Shown: positions 1 through 6,039 of the stretch, piece after piece
How positions within the stretch are numbered: the stretch's first letter is position 1
Layout of the letters: each line of letters begins with the position of its first letter
Assembly (NCBI GenBank): GCA_024278415.1
Contig: JAJRTI010000960.1
Location: 1 to 6,150 of the forward strand
Reading direction: 5' to 3'
DNA length: 6,150 bases
Origin: Planctomycetota bacterium
GTDB taxonomy: Bacteria; Planctomycetota; Brocadiia; JAJRTI01
Position numbers and translations under genes: made by a program
The notes under the pieces: model-generated
What the model was told of the DNA's origin: nothing
Seen by the model: only the letters and a program-made list of their open reading frames with translations
Databases searched by the model: none

Positions 1-165
1 ACCCCAATAGGCCGAGGCCTCGCGCCTAACATCGTGCATGGCGGAGGTGTCGAACGCGGCGCCGCCGAGATGCGAGCGCGGGAGCGCTCCGCTTGTAGTG
101 GCGACCGTCAGGGCGCCCTCTGCGCCGCTGGCGATTCGCCATCCGAGCGGAAGGCCCTCACGGGC
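1..165 (-). other. Open frame of unknown status after the membrane-protein gene (possible start of a further gene)
   Basis: Between two TAG codons at 166-171 and the window edge, one minus-strand frame stays open for 55 codons and reads protein-like, including SGALPRSHLGGAAFDTSAMH. The only ATG in it is at 39 (MHDVRREASAYWG), with no ribosome binding site before it. It could be the beginning of a fourth operon gene, a decayed fragment, or chance in GC-rich DNA. Nothing else was recognised in these bases. Confidence 0.2.
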
Positions 166-925
166 CTACTACAAACGCGACGTCGCCGGCTTGCGGCGCC
201 ACAGCACAGGTAGGACAACTGGGGTTTTGCAAGTGGCTCGTGGAGTCATGCACAAGGTACGGCAGAAGTATCTTCGCCGCGTGTTCGAGCCCGCCAGGGC
301 GGGAATCCGCATTGATGCCGACGGACAGTTGACGCATCTGAGAACCCTCGACTTGGACATCATAGGTTACCCCATCCGCCACCATTCGCAGTTCATAGCA
401 CGGCAGGTATTCCGAGCCAGCCGGTGCTTCGCCTTCTTCGGAAACGAGCGCGAACTTGCTTTCCGCTGGCAACCGCACTAAGCGCAGCGCCACCTCGTGC
501 GCCGCTTCCGCTGACGGGACACCCTGTGCTCGTTTGAGCACGACCCTCACGATCACCACCTTTGGCCAAAGCGAAAAAACCTTGCACTCTCCATCGGGCA
601 GTGCGAACTCGGAGTACAGTTGAAAACGCCCTCCTAGCGCCGCCCGTCGCCCCTTGAGATGGACGATCTCCAGATCTCGCTCTCCCTCATCTAGGGCCCT
701 GAACACCAGACGCATGAGGGCCAGGAACCCTCTTCGGACGCGCACATCTGAAAGGGGGCGGCCGTACTTGGCAAGTTCCGCCGCCGTGGGGAACACCCTC
801 GTACGCGTTTGCCAAACCGGCAAGAGGTTCGCGACCCCTACAACGCCCGCGATGAGGACGCTAAGCAGAACCACGGTCCGGCCGACACACCCAGGCATTG
901 GCGCTTCTTGTTCGTGCTCGCTCAT
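158..925 (-). CDS. Small membrane-anchored protein of unknown function
   Basis: The protein has 255 residues starting at the ATG at 925 (MSEHEQEAPMPG). I recognise no family. It has a short hydrophilic N-terminus, one hydrophobic helix at about residues 17-36 (TVVLLSVLIAGVVGVANLL), then about 215 residues that should lie outside the cytoplasmic membrane. That part mixes basic and acidic stretches (VRVRRGFLALMRLVFRALDE) with beta-like segments (VVIVRVVLKRA, LPCYELRMVADGVTYDVQV). Two cysteines sit close together near the C-terminus (CPTC). The start was chosen because its ATG overlaps the TGA of the giant gene (ATGA) and GGAG lies 8 bases upstream. The ATG at 961 would add 12 residues, overlaps the giant gene further and has no such site. 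It is probably co-expressed with the giant secreted protein and may be its membrane partner (inference from position only). Confidence 0.8.
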   Translation of the reverse strand: MSEHEQEAPMPGCVGRTVVLLSVLIAGVVGVANLLPVWQTRTRVFPTAAELAKYGRPLSDVRVRRGFLALMRLVFRALDEGERDLEIVHLKGRRAALGGRFQLYSEFALPDGECKVFSLWPKVVIVRVVLKRAQGVPSAEAAHEVALRLVRLPAESKFALVSEEGEAPAGSEYLPCYELRMVADGVTYDVQVEGSQMRQLSVGINADSRPGGLEHAAKILLPYLVHDSTSHLQNPSCPTCAVAPQAGDVAFVVGP

Positions 926-3900
926 TGCGGTTTCTCCGGCGGCACGTTCACCTTTTCCCATGCGAACCAGCGTTCGATCACCAGCCTTTCACCAGCCTCA
1001 TCTGGGTTCCTCCTGTAATCGGCTGGTGACTTATCCACCATGCCCTTGTGAGCCAGATAAGCATCATACACCCGACCGTTCAGGACATTGAAGTACTCGA
1101 AATTCCAGGCTTTCTGATTATCCAAAGTCCGCTTAGGGAGGAACCAGTGGTACTCGATGTGCGGAAGAATCCGCTTGCCATTGGCACACTCGCAGTCTGC
1201 CCGTGACTCTATCCACCTATGCTCTCCCACCCAGTCGAGTTGCGAAGTGATCCCAAGCACTGCAAGAGCACGTTGCAGTATCCTGTTGCGCGCATAGCAC
1301 GGCCCAGCTCTGCCATTGTCGCCGAGAACATACCAGTACAGCAAGTGCTCACCTGACCATGGGCCGACGCGCCTCCTCACCTTTATCGCCAGTTTCGTCG
1401 CGATCTCGTTCAGCGTCGCTGCAGGGCCGATGTCGCACGAGTAGCGAACCTTCTCCAGAGTAAGGTCTCGCGCGTCACAGGTCGGCGTCGCCCAGAAGGT
1501 AAATATCTTGTGCGTGGTCTGGTTCATCGCCGCCTCGGGGCCCGTGGTCTTGCACTTCCAGGTCGGTTTCCACTGCCAGATCCCGACCTGGTTCGGCAGT
1601 TGCACGGCGTGGACGAAATCGCCATCTGCCGTAGGCCAGCTCTGCACGTTGGACGCGCTCCAGTTGGTGGCAAAGATTGGGCCTTCAGTGTCATCGGCCT
1701 TCACGTTGAGGGTAACGGGCCAAGACAAGGACTTCGACGCGTTCAGTCGTGGTTGTAGCTTCGCGTGCGTTCCTTTCACGTATGCAACAGGGGAGTTGTT
1801 ACTCCCCGGTCCCCAATTCGATGGTATTGGCACGTATTCATAAGTCTCGGACGATGGCACGAGTTCGTATTCGTAGAGCGTGATGGCATCTAAATACTTG
1901 CCCCCATACAACTCGGGTTTCACGACCTCGAACAATGCCGGGTCAGGCTCATACTGATCCGTCGTCCCCACCTTCACACGTTTCGCCGTGAGCGTAACCA
2001 ACTGCTGGGTTCCATCGTCGCACTGGGCCATCGTCTGGAACGTCAACTCGACCTTGGCGTCTTCGTTCGCCTCCGTGAAGCATAGCTCCGCCTCACCGCT
2101 GGACTCGGGCAGGTCTCCGGTTCGCCAGGTCGCGCCTTCCTTGAATTGCGCCCCTACCGCGCTCCAAGTATACGTGCCACCGGCCCCCGGCGGCAGCCCA
2201 TCCATCTCATCGGCGGCAAGCGCCGCGAGCAGCGTCAGCGTCTGCCCTGTGCAGATCGTCTCCTTCGTATCGTAAGCCGCGATCGTGAGCCTCACACCCC
2301 TGGTCGAGCCCGACTCATGGACCAGTTCCACAGGGGGATCGGTCGTGCCTTGGCGCTGCACCTTCAGCGCCGCCGTCACGTAGGTTGGCTGCACACTCAC
2401 CGTCACGGTCGTGCTTGAACCAGTCGTTGTGGTAGCAGGCCCGTTGCCCTCCTCCACGGTCCAATGCATGTCATCCGGTTGGAACGCCAACTCCACATCA
2501 TCCTCTTCATTCGCCGGCGTGCCGGGGTCGCCATACACTTTGGCTTCGAACCTCACCGTGTTCCCCACCTGTACCCAGCCATGATTCGGCGTCCTCTGTA
2601 GTTCCATGCGCAGGCTGTACACCGTCAGCGTCGTGCTTGCGCTGGACGTGGAGTTGTCCTTCGTGTAGGCAACTTTGATTGTGGCCTCGCCCGGCGCGTC
2701 GCCTCTGAAGGTCGCCGTGCTTGTGGTCGGCCCGAACTTGTGGTCGAGGAACGAGCCATCGCCGGGGCCCTGTGTCGTGGTCCAGTCGAACGTGCCGCCC
2801 TCAGGCGCCAGGACAACCTTGGCGGAGAGAGTAGTCGCGCGTCCCATCACGTCCATGGTCTGGCCCCAAAGCGCGTATTCGGGTTTCTTCACGATTGCCA
2901 CTCCCTCCACGGCAAACACCGCCGTGTCCAGCACGAACTGGCCGAACGCACCAGTCACCGGCCGCTTGGCCGCAAGCTGGATGCCGGCGTACGGGTCCGT
3001 CGCGGCGAACGTCACGTCTACCGTCTCCTCCGCGGAGCCTTGCGAGAACTTGGCGCTCACGCTGGCCGCGGTCGTCGTGACCGGGCCGCTGACCCAGTCC
3101 CCATTATACAGGAACTTCGCATTCTCGCTGCCCGTCCACGTGTAAACGCCATCCATTCCCTCAGGCGCGTTGAGCAGGGCCGCGTTGAGGCCGTGCGGGG
3201 TGTTGCTCTCGATGGTTGTCACCTCATCATGCCCCACAATGTGCAGCCGGGTACCCTTGACCGTGGTCGTGGCGCTGACGCTGGCCAGGTGCTCCAAGTG
3301 CGCGGTCACGGTCCACGTGTCCGCGGTGAGCGGGAAGGAGAAGGGGTGGCCCGCACCCGTGACCGTGTGGCCCTGCGTGTCACTCGCCTCCCACAGGATC
3401 GCCGCGTTGCCCAAAGCGTCCGGTACCCACGTGCGTGCGGGCTCCGTGCCTTCGTCGAGGTAACCCATGATGGTCGCGTTCACCGTGACCGCCTGGCCCG
3501 CGGCCGCGTATCCGAGCACGTTGTCCGCCTCGATTTGCATTTCGAGCCGGTAGGCCTGGACGCTCTTGTTCGGAGATTCCTCCCCGTTGTACGTGGCTTG
3601 GATCGTCAGCGTGCCGGCATTCCCGGGCTTGAACTTGGTCGTGGCTGCGTCCTCGGGATCGAACCAGGCCATGCTGTCCAGGCAGTCCCATCCGAACGTC
3701 CCGCCGGCGGGGTATCCCTGTGCGGTGAACTCGACCGGCCGGTTCTCGATATCGTCGTAGAAAGAGCCGACGACCGCGTATTCAGGCGTGTGCGTGATGC
3801 GGCAATTGCCCACGTGGATCGACGCGCTGACCGTGGCGGTCTTGCCGGCGCGGGTGTACGTGGCGATGATTGTGCCCTCGCCTCTTTCCGTGTTGGTCGT

Positions 3901-6039
3901 GAAGGTCGTGTCGTGGGTGTCTTGCGAGGACACGGGATTGAAGCCGCCCAGGTTGGAGGGCTGGACTTGCCACGAGATCGTGCCCTTGTCTCCATCAACC
4001 TGCTCGTTGACCGCCGGCCCATCTTCGATTGCGGACAGGCTGAACGACTCACCGGTCGGCAGGAGATATTCGGGAAGTCCATCGATGCGCTTCAGTCCAA
4101 ACGCGCGAAAGACCGCGTGGTCCAACATCGAACCGTCCCCGTCCTCGCGCTTGGCGTCGAGCCACTTCTGGACAAAAGGACTCGTCACCCCGGGCTTGGG
4201 CCATCGGAATCTGAGGCTGGCGTGGGTGCCGTCGATGCTCGTGCCCTGCGTGTATTTGAAAGACACCGTGGTGGTTGCGCCAGGGCCAGAGAGGACTTGG
4301 CCATCGACAGCCGCTGCGCCCCCTGGCACACTCCACTCGAACTCCCCCTCACTGGGCGACACGCCGTCGACCGTTGCAGTGAGCGTGACGGCCTCGCCGA
4401 CCGCGACCCACTCAGGCGTGTCGTGGTCCTCAATGCGAAGCTTGATCACGACCAGCTCCGACTTGCCATCCGGGAGTACCGGCACGATCGGCGGTTTGAC
4501 CACAACCCGCGGCGACAGGGGGATGATCTCGATCTCGTGCCGGCCCACGTCAATGTCCCGGCATCGCGCGCTGGCGTTGTACCAGCACTGCCAGGTCACG
4601 CCTTGGCTGAACCCGGGGTCGCTGAGGTCGGAGGCCGTAAGCGTCCAGCCGCCGATTTTCACCCGCACGCCTTCGAGCAGACCCTCCTTTGTGAACGCGC
4701 TCGTGACGAACCCCAGGAAGAAAGTGTCCTCGAATTGGCGGATTTCCTTCCCGTAGCCATAATACCGCTGAATCCAGAACTGGATGCCGGCGTCCACGTT
4801 CGCCGCGTCCGACACCAACGCACCGTTGGCCTCACGCCTGGAAGAGGCAGTCGTGACCGTTCCGGTTGTGTACTCGACGTCGACCTTGAAGTCGTCGACC
4901 GTCTGGAGCATGCGAATGCGGAGGGTTTGCGCGGTGTCGGTGTCGCCATCGATCTCGTAGTAGGACGGGTCGTGGCTGAAGGACCAGACGTACGCGCCCC
5001 CGGCGGGCGCGCCGTTAGCCGTGAACTCGATCCATTCGTTGGTGTTGGCCCCGGTCGTCTCGTCCGCTCCCTCGATCTCCACCCCGACTATGTGCACGGG
5101 CTGGGACACGGCCGCGGTTGCCGTGGCGAACTTGTCCTCGTACGGAGCGACCCGGGCCTGGACGCTGTACGTCTTGCCGCGCAGGGCTTTGTCCGCTGTG
5201 CCCCCGGAGTCGGACATGACCTTCCACTCGACCATCATGAAGCCGGAGATGGACTTCTGTTCCTCGCCGAACTTGGCATAGACCTCCGCGCTGACGGTGT
5301 ACGTCTGCGTGTCGCCGACGGCCTGGTACTGTTCGAGGTTTTCGAAAAGCAGCAGAGGCTCATAGATGGTGGCGTCGAGTTGGCCGACGAAGTCGATCGG
5401 GCCGCCGGCGCCCGCGGCGTTGAGGGAGCGGAGTTGGCCGCTGACGATGATCGTGCCCCTTTTGTCGCCGGAGTCGGGGGAGAGCCAGATGACGTAGGTC
5501 TGCCCATCCGTCTTGCCGGCGAAGGAACCTTCCTCGCAGTTCCACCGCAGTGTGGCCTCGACGATGGCGTACTTCGCGGCCGCGGCCGCGTCGAGTTGCA
5601 CGAGTATGGCGTACATGCCGCCGTTTGCCAGCACGTCGGCTTGGGCCGTGCCGGAGCGATTGACGCCGATCTGGATGGTATGGAAGCCGTCTGGGGCGAC
5701 GGTTGCTTCCTCGCCGTATGCGCTAGTAGCTAGGCATAGGGCCAAGCTGAGGAGTATGCAGGGGCTGGGGACACGAAGTCGCCTGCCTGCCGCGCCGCGC
5801 GCGGCGCAGGCAGGGACGCTTCGCGTCCTTTGGTCATGTCCCTGCCGGCCCGCCTGCCGGAGTTCCGGGGCTTCGGACGTGATGCGGTCCGCGGGCCCCT
5901 CTCTCAGGGCGGCGGCCTGGAGCGGCCGAACGGCTTCCGCTGAAGCTACCCCCCCTTCGGTTCCCCCCCTTGAAGGGGGGGATTGCGGCTTCCCTGCCTG
6001 CGCCGCGCACGGCGCGGCAGGCAGGCGCATCGCGTCCAC
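922..6039 (-). CDS. Giant secreted Ig-like multidomain protein with transglutaminase-like C-terminus (N-terminal end of frame probably chimeric)
   Basis: The open frame has 1,705 codons. Residues below count from its first possible start, a GTG at 6039. Residues 1-86 do not look native: they read through two palindromic repeats and a piece of the upstream gene. A signal peptide follows at about 87-109 (Arg-rich start, ILLSLALCLA core, SAYG/EE end). The mature part is a chain of Ig/PKD-like beta domains marked by recurring 'GG-x-Y/F-x-W' turns (for example 347-352, 779-783, 1081-1085, 1287-1292). Residues 751-1051 and 1052-1374 are a tandem duplication of one three-domain block. Residues 420-510 form a Cys- and Trp-containing segment unlike the Ig units. 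Residues about 1525-1670 resemble a transglutaminase-like domain (Cys1581 in GPCYARNRILQRAL, Asp1659 in VYDAY). No C-terminal anchor is visible. No in-frame ATG, GTG or TTG lies between 6028 and the signal peptide. The role is probably extracellular or envelope-associated (inference); the substrate is unknown. The gene as such is near certain, its start is not. Confidence 0.85.
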   Translation of the reverse strand: MDAMRLPAAPCAAQAGKPQSPPSRGGTEGGVASAEAVRPLQAAALREGPADRITSEAPELRQAGRQGHDQRTRSVPACAARGAAGRRLRVPSPCILLSLALCLATSAYGEEATVAPDGFHTIQIGVNRSGTAQADVLANGGMYAILVQLDAAAAAKYAIVEATLRWNCEEGSFAGKTDGQTYVIWLSPDSGDKRGTIIVSGQLRSLNAAGAGGPIDFVGQLDATIYEPLLLFENLEQYQAVGDTQTYTVSAEVYAKFGEEQKSISGFMMVEWKVMSDSGGTADKALRGKTYSVQARVAPYEDKFATATAAVSQPVHIVGVEIEGADETTGANTNEWIEFTANGAPAGGAYVWSFSHDPSYYEIDGDTDTAQTLRIRMLQTVDDFKVDVEYTTGTVTTASSRREANGALVSDAANVDAGIQFWIQRYYGYGKEIRQFEDTFFLGFVTSAFTKEGLLEGVRVKIGGWTLTASDLSDPGFSQGVTWQCWYNASARCRDIDVGRHEIEIIPLSPRVVVKPPIVPVLPDGKSELVVIKLRIEDHDTPEWVAVGEAVTLTATVDGVSPSEGEFEWSVPGGAAAVDGQVLSGPGATTTVSFKYTQGTSIDGTHASLRFRWPKPGVTSPFVQKWLDAKREDGDGSMLDHAVFRAFGLKRIDGLPEYLLPTGESFSLSAIEDGPAVNEQVDGDKGTISWQVQPSNLGGFNPVSSQDTHDTTFTTNTERGEGTIIATYTRAGKTATVSASIHVGNCRITHTPEYAVVGSFYDDIENRPVEFTAQGYPAGGTFGWDCLDSMAWFDPEDAATTKFKPGNAGTLTIQATYNGEESPNKSVQAYRLEMQIEADNVLGYAAAGQAVTVNATIMGYLDEGTEPARTWVPDALGNAAILWEASDTQGHTVTGAGHPFSFPLTADTWTVTAHLEHLASVSATTTVKGTRLHIVGHDEVTTIESNTPHGLNAALLNAPEGMDGVYTWTGSENAKFLYNGDWVSGPVTTTAASVSAKFSQGSAEETVDVTFAATDPYAGIQLAAKRPVTGAFGQFVLDTAVFAVEGVAIVKKPEYALWGQTMDVMGRATTLSAKVVLAPEGGTFDWTTTQGPGDGSFLDHKFGPTTSTATFRGDAPGEATIKVAYTKDNSTSSASTTLTVYSLRMELQRTPNHGWVQVGNTVRFEAKVYGDPGTPANEEDDVELAFQPDDMHWTVEEGNGPATTTTGSSTTVTVSVQPTYVTAALKVQRQGTTDPPVELVHESGSTRGVRLTIAAYDTKETICTGQTLTLLAALAADEMDGLPPGAGGTYTWSAVGAQFKEGATWRTGDLPESSGEAELCFTEANEDAKVELTFQTMAQCDDGTQQLVTLTAKRVKVGTTDQYEPDPALFEVVKPELYGGKYLDAITLYEYELVPSSETYEYVPIPSNWGPGSNNSPVAYVKGTHAKLQPRLNASKSLSWPVTLNVKADDTEGPIFATNWSASNVQSWPTADGDFVHAVQLPNQVGIWQWKPTWKCKTTGPEAAMNQTTHKIFTFWATPTCDARDLTLEKVRYSCDIGPAATLNEIATKLAIKVRRRVGPWSGEHLLYWYVLGDNGRAGPCYARNRILQRALAVLGITSQLDWVGEHRWIESRADCECANGKRILPHIEYHWFLPKRTLDNQKAWNFEYFNVLNGRVYDAYLAHKGMVDKSPADYRRNPDEAGERLVIERWFAWEKVNVPPEKPQ
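934..937 (-). promoter_or_regulatory. Ribosome binding site for the 255-residue membrane protein
   Basis: GGAG on the minus strand, 8 bases before the ATG at 925 and inside the last codons of the giant gene. It decides the start at 925 over the ATG at 961, which has no purine-rich site. With the ATGA overlap of stop and start it points to coupled translation. Confidence 0.6.
1030..1467 (-). other. Transglutaminase-like C-terminal domain region of the giant protein
   Basis: Residues about 1525-1670. A Cys at the start of a helix (Cys1581 in GRAGPCYARNRILQRALAVLGI) followed by a segment ending FNVLNGRVYDAYL fits the layout of transglutaminase-like proteins, which carry a Cys, His, Asp triad in the order helix-Cys, strand-His, strand-Asp. 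Candidate Asp is 1659. The expected His about 11 residues before it is Glu1648. Other His residues (1607 in EHRWIE, 1631 in YHW) could replace it. Extra cysteines (1521, 1535, 1616, 1618) suggest disulfides outside the cell. Family assignment is by pattern only. Confidence 0.4.
1918..2886 (-). repeat. Ig-like three-domain block, second copy (protein-level repeat)
   Basis: Residues 1052-1374. Landmarks match the preceding block in order: KPEYALWG and GGTFDWT (domain A), VYSLRMELQRTPN with VQVGNTVRFEA (domain B), VRLTIAAYDTKET and GGTYTWS (domain C), GAQFKEGATWRTGD, then DPALFEVVKPELYGG. The last words repeat the block-start motif (KPEYALWG), as if a further copy had begun and decayed. The C-type ending also occurs once earlier (residues about 565-655, LDHAVFRAFGL then LPEYLLPTG). 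Confidence 0.6.
2887..3789 (-). repeat. Ig-like three-domain block, first copy (protein-level repeat)
   Basis: Residues 751-1051 of the long frame. Order: domain A beginning TPEYAVVG with GGTFGWD, domain B beginning near AYRLEMQIEADN with AAAGQAVTVNA, and domain C beginning RLHIVGHDEVTT with GVYTWTG, then NAKFLYNGDWVSGP and a closing VLDTAVFAVEGVAIV. Each landmark recurs in the same order in the next block. The repeat is clear in protein but not as a long DNA identity, so the duplication is old. Confidence 0.6.
5713..5781 (-). other. Signal peptide coding segment of the giant protein
   Basis: The codons read RLRVPSPCILLSLALCLA then TSAYG before the acidic mature start EEATVAPDG. This is a Sec-type signal peptide: a basic n-region, a hydrophobic core of about 12 residues, then a small-residue cleavage region near SAYG/EE. 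It lies 86 codons into the long open frame, far from any start codon in that frame. That is the main reason to doubt the N-terminus of the frame. The nearest ATG upstream, at 5837-5835, is out of frame by the length of a palindromic element that lies between them. Confidence 0.75.
5730..5837 (-). pseudogene. Probable original start of the giant gene, now frame-shifted by a palindromic insertion
   Basis: An ATG at 5837 reads MTK and then enters the palindromic element at 5828. In the present sequence this frame encodes 35 residues and ends at a TAG at 5730-5732, inside the signal-peptide codons. Removing the 47 bases 5782-5828 joins ATG-ACC-AAA directly to CGA-CTT-CGT, giving MTKRLRVPSPCILLSLAL and onward in frame with the whole giant protein. 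The ATG also overlaps a TGA as ATGA, like the next junction at 925. I infer this was the native start. The spacing to the upstream AGGGA is too short for a good ribosome binding site, so translational coupling would have to help. A base-calling error inside the palindrome is the main alternative. Confidence 0.55.
5782..5828. repeat. Palindromic element, copy 1 (47 bp, at codon 4 of the giant gene)
   Basis: A 33-base near-palindrome (5782-5814) with 9-base arms cctgcctgc and gcaggcagg around a perfect 12-base inner palindrome plus a 3-base bulge. A tail gacgcttcgcgtcc (5815-5828) follows, itself hairpin-forming. It is the same family as the copy at 5993-6037, but 2 bases longer, because the tail has gacgctt where the other has cgcat. 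At 47 bases it shifts the reading frame. It sits between ATG-ACC-AAA and the signal-peptide codons of the giant gene. Confidence 0.75.

Noticed and set aside
75..90. Palindrome around ggagcgctcc as a regulatory hairpin
   Set aside because: Five- to six-base GC stems are expected by chance at this composition, and no second copy or context supports it.
152..167. Hairpin aggccc-tcac-gggcct as a terminator
   Set aside because: The stem is only 6 bases, overlaps the stop codon and has no run of T after it. An open frame may continue beyond.
38..481. 147-codon plus-strand frame
   Set aside because: It is antisense to the membrane-protein gene, has Arg/Pro/Ala-rich composition and no ribosome binding site. 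The minus-strand protein has a membrane helix and coupling evidence.
926..961. ATG at 961 as start of the membrane protein
   Set aside because: It has no purine-rich site upstream and a longer overlap with the giant gene. The ATG at 925 has GGAG at 8 bases and the ATGA overlap.
2740..5733. 997-codon open frame on the plus strand
   Set aside because: It is the antisense of the Ig array. The translation is dominated by Arg, Gly, Val and His in mixed order without domains, a typical shadow of GC-rich minus-strand coding.
5715..5760. Lipoprotein signal (Cys in LALC of the signal peptide)
   Set aside because: The residue before the Cys is Leu, not Gly, Ala or Ser, and the Cys lies inside the hydrophobic core ahead of a better SAYG/EE cleavage region.
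5782..6037. The two palindromes as a CRISPR array
   Set aside because: There are only two copies, separated by unrelated coding-like sequence of 164 bases, with no regular spacers and no cas genes.
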